NCBI RefSeq assembly: GCF_001542625.1
Contig: NZ_CP016279.1
Location: 4,216,001 to 4,280,000, forward strand
DNA from: Streptomyces griseochromogenes
GTDB lineage: Bacteria > Actinomycetota > Actinomycetes > Streptomycetales > Streptomycetaceae
Length of the DNA stretch: 64,000 nucleotides
Reading direction: 5' to 3'
A program made the position numbers and the translations under genes. Every line of letters starts with the position of its first letter. Within the stretch, counting starts at the first letter, position 1. The notes under the pieces are model-generated. The model saw nothing but the letters and a program-made list of their open reading frames with translations, searched no databases and was not told where the DNA came from. Below, in pieces: positions 55,990 to 64,000 of the stretch.

Positions 55990-56280
55990 TCAGGGTTCGA
56001 TGGTCCCGTACGGCAGCGGGCGGGCGGCGCGCAGACTGCGCAGGGCGAAGAGCAGGACGCCGATGTCGTCCAGGTAGACCGGGTCAGGCAGCAGGTCGGT
56101 GGGCAGCACCAGATACAGAACCGCGCCCCAGAACACCCAGCGCGGTCCCGTCGGCAGCCCGGCCCGGCGCAGGGCCGCCCGGGTGCGTACCAGCCGTACC
56201 AGCAGGCCGACGGCGACCGCGAGCAGCAGCGCCGCGACAACGACGGCGGTGATCACGAGCACGGTCACGGTGGAATCCAT
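55990..56280 (-). CDS. YkvA/DUF1232-like membrane protein
   Basis: 96 residues: one N-terminal transmembrane helix (about 5-27) and a second hydrophobic part with the DUF1232 signature GAVLYLVLPTDLLPDPVYLDDIGVLL. This short family is of unknown role. ATG 56280 lies behind a GGAGG-like site. It follows the 396-residue hypothetical protein on the same strand after about 100 bp. Confidence 0.8.
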   Translation of the reverse strand: MDSTVTVLVITAVVVAALLLAVAVGLLVRLVRTRAALRRAGLPTGPRWVFWGAVLYLVLPTDLLPDPVYLDDIGVLLFALRSLRAARPLPYGTIEP

Positions 56281-56377
56281 GCGGCCTCCTGTCGTCGGTG
56301 GGCCCCGCGCTTCCCTGCCCTTGCCTCTTCTTCCCCGTTCCGGGTGCCGTACCGCCGCATCCCTCCGGCAGGGCGAG

Positions 56378-57568
56378 CTACGACGGCCGGTCCTGCGTGC
56401 CGGCGGTGTCCGTGCCGTCGGTGCCGGACGCGCCGTCCGCGCCGGGCGCCGGGCGCGCCGCCTTGGGGGTGAACCTCAGCCGTTCGAACGTCCGCGTGAG
56501 CTGCTGGAGCGGGGTGGGCGTCCGGGTGCCGGGCCGCTCCTGCCGCTGGGGCAGGGCGGGCGCGGGCGTGTCGCGGTAGGCGGCCAGCGCCTGGTGGGCC
56601 TGCTCGGCGGCATCCCGGTACAGGTCCCGGGACTTCGTCATGGCCTCCAGCGCCTCGGTGTACATGGCGACCAGCTCGCGTTGACGCTCCAGCTCCTCCT
56701 GAAGGGTCGTCAGGGTCCAGTTCTCACGCAGGTCGGCGAGCGCCTCCCGGGCACCCTGCGGCATCGGCCGGGGCAGCGCGACGAAGTGCCGCAGGGCCGT
56801 GACGATCGGGGTGGGCTCGGAGCCGTCCAGGAAGACGCTGCGCACGCTGTGCTCCCGGCCGTCGTAGCCGTCCGGCGCCGGGTCCGGGGGAAGCAGCACG
56901 GCGCCACCGCGCGGCACCTCGACGCCGCGGTCCTTCAGGGCCCAGTTGACGGCGCGCAGCTGCTGGGGCGCGGCCCGGTGCTCCACCACGCGGTGCCGCA
57001 GCCCCGGCGGCAGCAGACGGGCCAGCGGCAGCCGGCCGCGCTCGTCCGGGGTCATCGCCTCGTGCACGACGAGGTTGACGCACCAGGCCTCGCGGGCCGC
57101 GTCCCGCAGCCGTCGGCGCATCTCCTTGTCGTCCTCGGGCAGCGCGTTGACCTGGCGGAAGCGCAGGCCGACGACGGTGGGGTGATGGTCCCAGGCGCCG
57201 TCGTCGCCCTCAGCGGCTGCGGCCTCGGGCCAGAACAGTGTCGCGGGCGAGGGCCAGGCGTCGTCCCACGGGCGCTCCGCCTCCGCGACGAGCGTCCATT
57301 CCTGTCCCTCGGGCCGATCCCGCGCCGGCGCGAGGGTGAGCCGGGCCCGCACGGTCACCGTTGCGCCGGCCCGCCAGCGCGCCTCGAAGATCCGGTGCGC
57401 GGCGTCCTCGGAGGCGGGCGGCTCGGCGAAGTCGTCGATGTCCCCGCTCTCCTTGTGCCGGCTCAGCGCGCGGCGGACGACGTCCTCGGCGGCGGGGCCG
57501 GTGTGGCGGCCGCGGGCCGCCCAGAGGGTCTGCGGGATGGCGGCGTGGTCGGTGGCGGAGTTCGACAT
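56378..57568 (-). CDS. Hypothetical protein with coiled coil
   Basis: 396 soluble residues. The N-terminal half is mixed alpha/beta with a Trp/Arg-rich core (RPWDDAWPSPATLFWP, NLVVHEAMTPDERGRLPLA); the segment about 290-345 (LQEELERQRELVAMYTEAL) is a predicted coiled coil, and the C-terminal 45 residues are a disordered Ala/Gly/Asp tail. No domain recognised. ATG 57568 (MSNSATDHAAIPQTLW) fits. GC3 supports coding. Function unknown. Confidence 0.72.
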   Translation of the reverse strand: MSNSATDHAAIPQTLWAARGRHTGPAAEDVVRRALSRHKESGDIDDFAEPPASEDAAHRIFEARWRAGATVTVRARLTLAPARDRPEGQEWTLVAEAERPWDDAWPSPATLFWPEAAAAEGDDGAWDHHPTVVGLRFRQVNALPEDDKEMRRRLRDAAREAWCVNLVVHEAMTPDERGRLPLARLLPPGLRHRVVEHRAAPQQLRAVNWALKDRGVEVPRGGAVLLPPDPAPDGYDGREHSVRSVFLDGSEPTPIVTALRHFVALPRPMPQGAREALADLRENWTLTTLQEELERQRELVAMYTEALEAMTKSRDLYRDAAEQAHQALAAYRDTPAPALPQRQERPGTRTPTPLQQLTRTFERLRFTPKAARPAPGADGASGTDGTDTAGTQDRPS

Positions 57569-57950
57569 GAGCCAATCTGCTGATGGGGGTGGGTGTGCCT
57601 TCCAGTATCACCGCCCGGCGGCGGGATGCGACGGCCGGGGGTCTCGGGCGAGCAGCGTGGCGAACGCGCACTCCGGCGCACGGTGGCGAGGATGCGCCGC
57701 CGCGCGCGAAAGGGGGTCCGGCGCGCCCCGCACACGGGATGCGTGCCGGGCACCCGGGGCGCACCGCCCGCGCGTCACGCGGGTTGCGTTCACACGTCCC
57801 GGGGCCCTCGCACGCCGCCCACAATGGTCCGGCGAACGGGGCCCGCCCGCCCATCCGCTCAGGGACGGGTCCCGTTCGCCGTCGGCCGCTCCGCGATGTC
57901 GCGGCTCCCGCCCACTCGATATATATCGGCAGCCGATATATCCTGTCCGC
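57569..57950. other. Intergenic region before the PadR gene
   Basis: No gene is supported in this stretch of 382 bp. It ends in the PadR-type palindrome at 57921-57941, the only AT-rich patch. Confidence 0.55.
57921..57941. promoter_or_regulatory. Perfect palindrome, candidate PadR operator
   Basis: ATATATCGG-CAG-CCGATATAT: perfect 9-bp arms, 9 bp before the PadR start codon. PadR-family regulators bind AT-rich dyads at their own promoter. With no room for a ribosome site the gene may be transcribed leaderless from within the operator. Confidence 0.72.
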
Positions 57951-58343
57951 ATGGCATCGAGGAACATGACCCGAGCGGCGTTCTTCGTCCTCACGGCGCT
58001 CGCCGACCAGCCGCGGCACGGCTACGGCATCCTGCGCGAGGTCGAGGAACTGTCCGACGGGGAGGTGCAGCTGAGAGTCGGCACGCTCTACGGGGTGCTG
58101 GACCGGCTCACCGACGACGGGCTGATCGTGCTGGACCGGGAGGAGGTGCAGCAGGGCCGCCTGCGTCGCTACTACCGGCTCACCGACGAGGGAGTGGCCG
58201 CGCTCGACGCGGAGGCGGAGCGGATGGCGGCCGGTGCCGGGGCCGCGAAGCGCCGCATCGCCGAGGGCCGCCGCGCCACCACCCCGGCCGACAGCGCACC
58301 CGAACGCCCCACGACACCCGGACTCGCGGGAGGCTTCGCATGA
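57951..58343 (+). CDS. PadR-family transcriptional regulator
   Basis: 130 residues. The winged helix-turn-helix covers about 8-85 with the PadR signature FFVLTALADQPRHGYGILREVEELSDGEVQLRVGTLYG and RYYRLTDEGVAALDAEAE, followed by a disordered tail. No ribosome site precedes ATG 57951, and the operator palindrome abuts it. The stop overlaps the next start (ATGA), a usual PadR-partner arrangement. The ligand is unknown. Confidence 0.9.
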   Translation: MASRNMTRAAFFVLTALADQPRHGYGILREVEELSDGEVQLRVGTLYGVLDRLTDDGLIVLDREEVQQGRLRRYYRLTDEGVAALDAEAERMAAGAGAAKRRIAEGRRATTPADSAPERPTTPGLAGGFA

Positions 58344-59371
58344 CCACGCTGCTGGAATCCCGCTACCGCTCCGTCCTGCGCCTGCTCCCCGCCTACTACC
58401 GTCGCGAACGGGAGGAGGAGATGGTCGAGACGTATCTCTGGGACCTCGACCGCGACGAGCAGGACCAGAGCCGCCCCACCGTCGGCGAGGTGGCGAGCAT
58501 CGCCGCCCTCGCCGTGCGCAGCCGCCTGGGCGCGCCCGGGGCACCGCGCCGCTACCTCCTCCTCGGCTCGGCCGTCCGGCTCTTCGCGCTGTTCGCCGTG
58601 CTGATCCAGGCGGCCGCCGCGGTCGTCGACCTGGTCCTCGAAGTGACCTGGGCCGTCAGCAGGGGCGGCGCGGAGCGGCACCTGTTCCTGTCGCAGTTCA
58701 CCGGCCGGGGATTTCCCATGGGGGTGGTCACCGCCGCCCTGTGGATCCTGCCGCTGCTGTGGACGGTGGCCTACTTCGCCCTGCTCCACGACCGCCGCGG
58801 CCTCGCCCGGGCGTCCGCGCTGCTGGCCGCAGTGCCCAACCTCTGGCCGCTGATCGGTCCGCTGACCGGCGCGCTGGTCGCCCCGGACCCCGCGTTCGCC
58901 ACCACCTTCGGGCTCCTCGCCTGGCTGCCGGCCCTCGCGCTCTGCGCCGCCCACCACCGGGACGCACCCCCGGCCCGGCTGCCCGTGGGCTCACCCGGAC
59001 TGGTCTTCATGGCCGCATGTGTGCTGGCGGGCGCGTCCGTCGTGATGCTGCCCGCCGCCCCCGACCTGGCCTGGGCACCCGCGAGCTGCTTCGTCGTGGG
59101 CGCGCTCGGCTGGCTCTTCTGGCAGGCCCGGGGCAGCGAGGCCGCGACACCCGGCGCCGGACTCGCCCTGGCGGCCCTCGGCCTGCTGATCCTGGCGGTG
59201 CGGGTCGCCGCCGTCTACCCCTGGCTGCATGTGCCCATGGTCGGCGTATATCTCGGCGGCGCGCTCGTGCAGACGGCCGCGCTCGGCCTGCTGATCGTGG
59301 CGCTGGCGGTGGTGGGCCGCCGGGACCTCGTCGCGGCCGAGCCGAGTCTGACACGAGGTGACGTGACCTGA
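58340..59371 (+). CDS. PadR-coupled integral membrane protein
   Basis: 343 residues. An N-terminal cytosolic helix typical of PadR partners (RYRSVLRLLPAYYRREREEEM, WDLDRDEQDQ) is followed by about nine transmembrane helices (from VRLFALFAVLIQAAAAVVDL to LLIVALAVV). Such proteins are commonly found behind PadR genes and may mediate envelope or drug-stress responses; the activity is unknown. Its ATG overlaps the PadR stop, so translation is coupled. Confidence 0.78.
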   Translation: MTTLLESRYRSVLRLLPAYYRREREEEMVETYLWDLDRDEQDQSRPTVGEVASIAALAVRSRLGAPGAPRRYLLLGSAVRLFALFAVLIQAAAAVVDLVLEVTWAVSRGGAERHLFLSQFTGRGFPMGVVTAALWILPLLWTVAYFALLHDRRGLARASALLAAVPNLWPLIGPLTGALVAPDPAFATTFGLLAWLPALALCAAHHRDAPPARLPVGSPGLVFMAACVLAGASVVMLPAAPDLAWAPASCFVVGALGWLFWQARGSEAATPGAGLALAALGLLILAVRVAAVYPWLHVPMVGVYLGGALVQTAALGLLIVALAVVGRRDLVAAEPSLTRGDVT

Positions 59372-59392
59372 CGTGATCGGCCCGCCCCGGGC

Positions 59393-60358
59393 TCAGTGCG
59401 GGAAGACCCGGGGCGGCCGCTGCCGGGGCAGTTCCTCACGGAAAGCCGTGATGACCGAACTGATCTGCCGCATCAGGACCGTGCCCTCCAACCGGTCGAG
59501 GTAGAGCCCGGCGCGAGCCACCGCGGGCAGGTCCGCACAGAAGTAGAGGGCCATGAGCGGGTTGACGAACAGCTCGCTGTCCCGGGTGCGTTCGGTGAAC
59601 CGGACGTCGCCGAAGTCGCCGCGCACGGCCGCCGCGACGGATCCCTGGACGATGCTGGGGTGGCCGGCGTGGCACCGCTGTGCGTGGGCCACCGCGTCGA
59701 GGTAGAGGGCGCCCTCGCGGCTCTCGCGGGGCAGCGAGAACGCGCCCAGGTAGGCGCCCTCACGGTCCAGAGCCGCGAGATTCTCCAGGAACAGCGAGTG
59801 GTTGACGCCGTGATAGGCGTCCACTCCGAAGCCCAGACAGGCCACCAGCCGGTGCGGGACCTCGTCGAGACCGGCGACGGCGGCCAGGCTCGCCATGTCC
59901 TCCTCCGGCGTGCCCAGCCCGTGCTCGTCGCCGCGCATCAGTATGTCGGTACCGCCGTCCACCAGCACGACGGCGTCCACGCCGCCCAGATGATCGAGGA
60001 GCGCCCGGTAGGCGGCGCGCAGCGGATCGACGCCCGTGCGGGGAAAGGCGTACACGGTGTCGGGCAGCCCCTGCGCCTCGAGCCACCGGGCGAGCGTGCG
60101 CTCGGGGAAGTAGTCCCCGCGCAGCGGGGTGTCCGGGCGGACGGCGGCGACGTCCTGCTCCACCCAGGTGTCCAGGCTCAGGCCGTACAGGTCGGAGAAG
60201 GACAGGTTGGCCAGATGGACCTCCGTACCGGCCGACCGCAGCGCGAGCGCCAGGGGCAGTCCGGCGTAGACGTCGAAACCGCCGCCCGCACCGGCGACGA
60301 GCACCCGGCGCGCTCCGCGCAGGCGGGTGAAGAAAGGGGGCTCGCTCAGGGAGAACAC
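59393..60358 (-). CDS. DUF1152 family protein
   Basis: 321 residues with a Rossmann-like N-terminal glycine motif AGAGGGFDVYAGLPLALAL and the family blocks DGGTDILMRGDEHGLGTPEEDM and LGFGVDAYHGVNH. DUF1152 proteins are of unknown function, proposed to be nucleotide- or sugar-binding. ATG 60358 is the first reasonable start. It follows fprA on the minus strand after a terminator. Confidence 0.83.
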   Translation of the reverse strand: MFSLSEPPFFTRLRGARRVLVAGAGGGFDVYAGLPLALALRSAGTEVHLANLSFSDLYGLSLDTWVEQDVAAVRPDTPLRGDYFPERTLARWLEAQGLPDTVYAFPRTGVDPLRAAYRALLDHLGGVDAVVLVDGGTDILMRGDEHGLGTPEEDMASLAAVAGLDEVPHRLVACLGFGVDAYHGVNHSLFLENLAALDREGAYLGAFSLPRESREGALYLDAVAHAQRCHAGHPSIVQGSVAAAVRGDFGDVRFTERTRDSELFVNPLMALYFCADLPAVARAGLYLDRLEGTVLMRQISSVITAFREELPRQRPPRVFPH

Positions 60359-60415
60359 CGAAGGACCCTAACAGGGCGGCTGTCGGCGCCGGTTCGAGCG
60401 GACCGATGCGTGCGA

Positions 60416-60443
60416 AGGGGCCGGCACCGAGGTGCCGGCCCCT
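60416..60443 (-). terminator. Terminator of fprA
   Basis: AGGGGCCGGCACC and GGTGCCGGCCCCT form a perfect 13-bp stem with a 2-base centre, the strongest hairpin of the right part. It is 24 bp beyond the fprA stop and before the DUF1152 start. Confidence 0.75.
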
Positions 60444-60466
60444 CGCGAACACGGGGAACGCCGGGC

Positions 60467-61831
60467 TTACGCGCCGCTCTCCCGCAGCATGTCCTCGCGC
60501 TCGACGATCTTCACGCGCTCGCGGCCCTGCGGCTCGCCCAGCGCCCGCTCGGCGGCGTCCAGCTTGTACCAGCCCTCCCAGGTGGTGAAGCGGACCTCAC
60601 GCTCGGCGAGGAAGTCGTCGACGGCCTCCGGAGCGGGCGAGGCCGGGGTGTGCAGCCGGCCGTTCGCGTAGTCGTCCAGCAGGTTTCCGACGGTCTCGTT
60701 GGCGTCGCCCTTGGTGTGGCCGATCAGGCCGACGGGGCCGCGCCGGATCCAGCCGGTCACGTACGTCGACCGGAGGTGGTCGCCGCCCTCCTCGATGACC
60801 CGGCCGCCCTCGTCCGGCACCGTGCCGGACTCGATGTCCCACGGCAGCTTGGGCAGCTTGTCGGACAGGTAGCCGACGGCGCGGTAGATCGCGGTGACGT
60901 CCCAGTCCTTGAACTCGCCGGTGCCCTTGACGTTGCCGGTGCCGTCGAGGGCGGTGCGCTCGGTGCGCAGGCCGACCACCTCGCCGTCCTCGCCGAGGAT
61001 CTCCGTGGGCGACTCGAAGAAGTGCAGGAACAGCTTGTGCGGCCGGTCGCCGACGTCCCGGATCGCCCAGTTCTCCAGGGTCTTGGCGACCATGTCGGCC
61101 TGCTTGTTGCCGCGCCGGGTCTCGATCGAGCCCTCGTCGTAGTCGATGTCCTCGGGGTCGACGATGACCTCGATGTTGGGGGAGTGGTCCAGCTCGCGCA
61201 GCTCCATGGGGCTGAACTTGGCCTGCGCCGGGCCACGGCGGCCGAAGACGTGGATCTCCACGGCCTTGTTCGCCTTCAGACCGTCGTGGACGTTCGCCGG
61301 TATCTCGGTCGGCAGCAGCTCGTCCGCCGTCTTGGCGAGGATCCGGGCCACGTCGAGCGCCACGTTGCCGACGCCGAGCACGGCGACCTTCTCCGCCTCC
61401 AGCGGCCAGGTACGCGGCACGTCCGGGTGGCCGTCGTACCAGGACACGAAGTCGGCGGCGCCGTACGAGCCGTCCAGCTCGATGCCCGGGATCGGCAGAT
61501 CCCGGTCGGCCGTCGCGCCGGTGGAGAAGATCACCGCGTCGTAGAAGGAACGCAGGTCGTCCAGGCTGATGTCGTTCGGGTAGTCGACGTTGCCGAACAG
61601 GCGGATCTGGGGCTTGTCGAGCACCTGGTGCAGGGCGGTGATGATGCCCTTGATGCGCGGGTGGTCGGGGGCGACGCCGTACCGGATCAGGCCGAACGGG
61701 GCGGGCATCCGCTCGAAGAGGTCGATGGACACGCCGGGGTCGGCGGCCACCTCGGACTTGAGCAGGGCGTCGGCGGCGTAGATCCCGGCGGGGCCGGCTC
61801 CGACGATGGCTACCCGCAGGGGGCGCGGCAT
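60467..61831 (-). CDS. fprA: Ferredoxin/adrenodoxin-type NADP reductase FprA
   Basis: 454 residues of the adrenodoxin-reductase family: FAD fold VAIVGAGPAGIYAADALL, IRYGVAPDHPRIK, FSTGATADRDLPIPG, NADP fold VAVLGVGNVALDVARIL, FGRRGPAQAKFSPMELREL and the C-terminal GWIRRGPVGLIGHTKGDANE. It passes electrons from NADPH to ferredoxins serving P450s or the iron-sulfur pathway. ATG 61831. Direct repeats resembling iron boxes lie upstream, and FprA-type genes are iron-responsive in some actinobacteria. Confidence 0.93.
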   Translation of the reverse strand: MPRPLRVAIVGAGPAGIYAADALLKSEVAADPGVSIDLFERMPAPFGLIRYGVAPDHPRIKGIITALHQVLDKPQIRLFGNVDYPNDISLDDLRSFYDAVIFSTGATADRDLPIPGIELDGSYGAADFVSWYDGHPDVPRTWPLEAEKVAVLGVGNVALDVARILAKTADELLPTEIPANVHDGLKANKAVEIHVFGRRGPAQAKFSPMELRELDHSPNIEVIVDPEDIDYDEGSIETRRGNKQADMVAKTLENWAIRDVGDRPHKLFLHFFESPTEILGEDGEVVGLRTERTALDGTGNVKGTGEFKDWDVTAIYRAVGYLSDKLPKLPWDIESGTVPDEGGRVIEEGGDHLRSTYVTGWIRRGPVGLIGHTKGDANETVGNLLDDYANGRLHTPASPAPEAVDDFLAEREVRFTTWEGWYKLDAAERALGEPQGRERVKIVEREDMLRESGA

Positions 61832-61873
61832 GATCAGTTCCCTTCGAGCGTGAACAGGCGACTCGACGGGAAG

Positions 61874-61898
61874 CCTAAACTAAGGCAGTCCTAAGTTA
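61874..61898. promoter_or_regulatory. CCTAA direct repeats upstream of fprA, possible iron box
   Basis: CCTAAACTA (61874-61882) and CCTAAGTTA (61890-61898) spaced 16 bases. On the minus strand they read as TTAGG-type elements, like DtxR-family half-sites. The full 19-bp consensus matches in about 12 positions only. Confidence 0.4.
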
Positions 61899-61920
61899 GT
61901 ACGCGGGTCCGGTTTATAAC

Positions 61921-61941
61921 CTCATAAGCCATACTTATGAG
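61921..61941. promoter_or_regulatory. Perfect palindrome between fprA and the SDR gene
   Basis: CTCATAAG-CCATA-CTTATGAG: perfect 8-bp arms in an AT-rich stretch 90 bp upstream of fprA and 137 bp before the SDR start. A TetR/MarR-type operator is likely; the regulator is not in the window. Confidence 0.65.
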
Positions 61942-62077
61942 ATACCCAGGTTTCGGTTATGGGGGTGTCCCGCCCGTCGCCGGTCCTTCGCCTCACCGCT
62001 CCCTTCCCTTCGGCTCGGGCATGGTTGACCCTGTCCTCGGCGTACCGATGCACGGTGGGTGGCGAGGGGAGTGGCGC

Positions 62078-63139
62078 GTGGGCGGACGCGAGGAGACGAC
62101 CGTCGTGGTGACCGGCGGCAGCGGCTTCGTCGGCGGCCATCTCGTACGGCGGCTGCTGGAGCGAGGCTATCGGGTGCACACCACCGTGCGCAGCGCGGCG
62201 AACGCGGCGAAGGTGCGGCCGCTGTGGGAGATGCAGGAGGCGTTCCCGGGCCGACTGACGCTGTTCGAGGCCGACTTGCTGAAGAGCGGCTCGTTCGACG
62301 AGGCGGTCGGCGGCTGCTCGGTCGTCTTCCACGTGGCCTCGCCGTTCCTCATGCCGGAGCAGATCGTGGACGGCCGGCGGGACGTCGTGGACCCGGCGCT
62401 GCTCGGCACCCGCGGCGTGCTTGCGTGCATCGAGCGGAACCCGCAGGTCACAACCCTGGTGTTCACCTCCACCGTGGGCGCCGTCTTCGGCGACTACGCG
62501 GACGTCCTGGACATGGACGGCCAGGTGCTGTCCGAGCGGTACGTCAACACCACGAGCACGGTCGAGAACAACCCCTACCACTACGCCAAGACCGTCGCGG
62601 AACGTGCGGTCCGCGACGCGGCGCAGGCGCAGGACCGCTGGCGCATGGTGTCCATCAACCCCGGCCTGATCCTCGGTCCTTCCCTCACCCCGGCGTCCGA
62701 GTCCGGCAGCCTCTTCCTCCTCGACGAACTGTTCAAGGGCCGCTTCTGCTACGGCGCCCCCGACTTCAGCTTCACCACCGCGGACGTCCGCGACGTCGCC
62801 GACGCGCACATCGCGGCCGCCGAGAACCCAGATGCCAAGGGCCGGTACATCGTGGCGGCCGAGACGATGACGTCGTTCCACGAGATGGCACGCATCATCC
62901 GCACCCGCCACCCCTACGACCCGCGTCTGCCGCGCACCGCGCTCCCGCACTGGCCGGTACGCGTTCTGGGCCCCTCCTTCGGGCTCACCCAGGACTACAT
63001 CCGAGGGCACCTCGGGATCCGTTTCCGCGTCGACAACAGCCGCAGCGTCCACGAACTGGGCCTCACCTACCGTCCGGTGCGGGAGACCCTGCTGGACCAC
63101 TACGCGAGCTGGCGCGCACACCGGCGCCACCGGCGCTGA
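62078..63139 (+). CDS. Extended SDR, NAD(P)-dependent reductase/epimerase-like
   Basis: 353 residues. NAD(P) fold VVVTGGSGFVGGHLVRRLLE, then VVFHVASPF, the catalytic YHYAKTVAERAV (Y-x3-K) and VSINPGLILGPSL, as in dihydroflavonol reductase-like extended SDRs. The substrate is unknown. GTG 62078 is chosen because GAGGGGAG precedes it by 6 bases and the Rossmann fold begins 7 residues later; the upstream in-frame extension looks non-coding. Confidence 0.85.
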   Translation: MGGREETTVVVTGGSGFVGGHLVRRLLERGYRVHTTVRSAANAAKVRPLWEMQEAFPGRLTLFEADLLKSGSFDEAVGGCSVVFHVASPFLMPEQIVDGRRDVVDPALLGTRGVLACIERNPQVTTLVFTSTVGAVFGDYADVLDMDGQVLSERYVNTTSTVENNPYHYAKTVAERAVRDAAQAQDRWRMVSINPGLILGPSLTPASESGSLFLLDELFKGRFCYGAPDFSFTTADVRDVADAHIAAAENPDAKGRYIVAAETMTSFHEMARIIRTRHPYDPRLPRTALPHWPVRVLGPSFGLTQDYIRGHLGIRFRVDNSRSVHELGLTYRPVRETLLDHYASWRAHRRHRR

Positions 63140-63167
63140 GACCGGGCACCGGCTCGGGCCTGGTCCG

Positions 63168-64000
63168 TCACGCGGGCCGTATCACCCGGTGGATCGCCGA
63201 CTCCCCGGCGCCGTAGATCGACTCCTCGCGTATGTACGAGCCCGGGCCCGGCGCATGGATCATCATGCCGTCACCGATGTGCAGGCCCACGTGCCGGTCG
63301 TCGTCGAAGAAGAGGACCAGATCGCCGGGTTCGAGGCCGGCGAGGGTGACCGGGGTGCCCGCGAGCGCCTGCTGGTGCGCCGCGCGGGGCAGCGTGACCC
63401 CGGCCGCCCTCCAGGCCGCCTGCGTGAGGCTGGAGCAGTCGTAGGAGTCCGGCCCGGTCGCCCCCCACACGCACGGCTTGCCGGTCTGAGCCCGCGCGAA
63501 GTCGATGGCCTTCGCGACCCGTGTGGAGCGGGTGGACCGGGGAGCGGTGGGCGCGGGTGGGAAGGCGGCGGAGCCGGCCGGCGGGTCGGTGGTGACAGGG
63601 GGGAAGGAGCCGGTGTGGGTCACGGGGGCGATGGAGCCCGTGTCGGTCATCGGGGCAGCGGCGATGTAGGCGAAGGAGCCTGTGTCGGTGAGTGGGTCGG
63701 TGAGTGGGTTGTTGACGAGAGGGGCGATGGAGCCCGTGTCGGTCATCGGGGCAGCGGTGATGTAGGCGAAGGAGCCTGTGTCGGTGAGTGGGCCGGTGAG
63801 TGGGCCGGTGAGTGGGTTGGTGAGTGGGTTGGTGAGTGGGTTGGTGACGAGAGGGGCGAAGGAGCCCGTGTCCGTCATAGGAGCGGCCGTCGTGAGCGGG
63901 GTCGCCGGGCTCGGGGCCGTCGGCACACCTGGCGCCGTCCACTGCGGCTGTTGCCACTGGCCGCTGCTGAGCGGATCCGGTAGTCCCAGGTCCGGCTGCC
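63168..64000 (-). CDS. NlpC/P60 cell-wall hydrolase, N-terminus outside window
   Basis: At least 277 residues; the frame continues beyond position 64000. The C-terminal 120 residues are an NlpC/P60 gamma-D-Glu-meso-Dpm peptidase: catalytic Cys in YDCSSLTQAAW, then HVGLHIGDG with the His and MIHAPGPGS. Before it is an unusual linker with repeated P-M-T-D-T-G-S-F/I and NPLTNPLTGPLT units. The enzyme probably cleaves peptidoglycan stem peptides outside the cell. The repeats are encoded by nested DNA repeats. Confidence 0.85.
   Translation of the reverse strand, partial: QPDLGLPDPLSSGQWQQPQWTAPGVPTAPSPATPLTTAAPMTDTGSFAPLVTNPLTNPLTNPLTGPLTGPLTDTGSFAYITAAPMTDTGSIAPLVNNPLTDPLTDTGSFAYIAAAPMTDTGSIAPVTHTGSFPPVTTDPPAGSAAFPPAPTAPRSTRSTRVAKAIDFARAQTGKPCVWGATGPDSYDCSSLTQAAWRAAGVTLPRAAHQQALAGTPVTLAGLEPGDLVLFFDDDRHVGLHIGDGMMIHAPGPGSYIREESIYGAGESAIHRVIRPA
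63640..63880 (-). repeat. Nested tandem repeats in the NlpC/P60 gene
   Basis: Five copies of a 12-bp unit GTGAGTGGG(TT/CC)G at 63784-63843, embedded in two longer, about 95-bp, near-identical copies (from GCAGCGG at about 63656 and 63752). All keep the reading frame. Confidence 0.85.

Noticed and set aside
63640..63880. Possible CRISPR array
   Set aside because: The repeats are adjacent or nested without unique spacers and encode an in-frame peptide linker.

Overview
The window is about 64 kb of very GC-rich DNA with strong G/C bias at third codon positions, purine-rich ribosome binding sites and frequent GTG starts. The gene content (a proteasome beta subunit, three SpoIIE-type PP2C phosphatases, a Nur-like nickel box, a rifampicin monooxygenase behind a RAE element, BlaI/M56 and PadR pairs) points to a Streptomyces chromosome. 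I saw no rRNA, tRNA, CRISPR array, insertion sequence or multimodular PKS/NRPS. The right and left edges cut two genes: a secreted alpha/beta hydrolase (left) and a repeat-bearing NlpC/P60 hydrolase (right).

0-12 kb: secreted hydrolase, a TetR regulator and a DUF35 Zn-ribbon/OB-fold protein that share a GCACTCAGT operator motif, an orphan ATP-grasp protein, a membrane-anchored peptidoglycan-binding protein, an ANTAR-GAF-PAS-PP2C phosphatase, an RpiR regulator and a PMT-type glycosyltransferase. 11.6-18.2 kb: a scar and a sugar locus. A decayed PAP2 phosphatase lies head to head with the last 90 residues of a MalG-type sugar permease. Downstream follow an (alpha/alpha)-toroid-like protein, a small P-loop kinase, a beta-phosphoglucomutase-like HAD enzyme and a GH65 disaccharide phosphorylase; the last two are translationally coupled and form one phosphorolytic pathway.

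18.2-31.5 kb: BlaI/M56 pair, LPG-synthase-type membrane protein, an orphan proteasome beta subunit with an intact Thr/Asp/Lys catalytic set, a COG4705 membrane protein, an OmpR-type two-component system, PAP2 and DedA membrane proteins, then a metal block: EfeU-EfeO fusion and the Tat-exported Dyp peroxidase EfeB (iron), and a NiCoT nickel/cobalt permease behind a Nur-like box. CTACA/TGTAG dyads occur both upstream of blaI and between dedA and efeU, and suggest a shared BlaI-type control.

31.5-48 kb: amino-acid permease and partner, soluble transhydrogenase SthA, HIT protein, DUF885 peptidase, a MOSC-reductase-ferredoxin fusion, a run of alpha/beta hydrolase, DUF427 and flavin disulfide oxidoreductase genes, the rifampicin monooxygenase rox with its 19-bp RAE palindrome, a GH15 trehalase/glucoamylase and an FG-GAP pseudogene. 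48-64 kb: two large multi-sensor SpoIIE phosphatases, a helical-repeat membrane protein of unknown role, ComB, YkvA-like and hypothetical proteins, a PadR regulator with its membrane partner, a DUF1152 protein, the ferredoxin-NADP reductase FprA, an extended SDR reductase, and the partial NlpC/P60 protein.

The region mixes housekeeping redox and signalling genes with accessory material. The most distinctive items are the broken-gene junction at 12.3 kb, the orphan proteasome beta subunit, the possible BlaI link to iron uptake, and the repeat-membrane protein facing a SpoIIE phosphatase.
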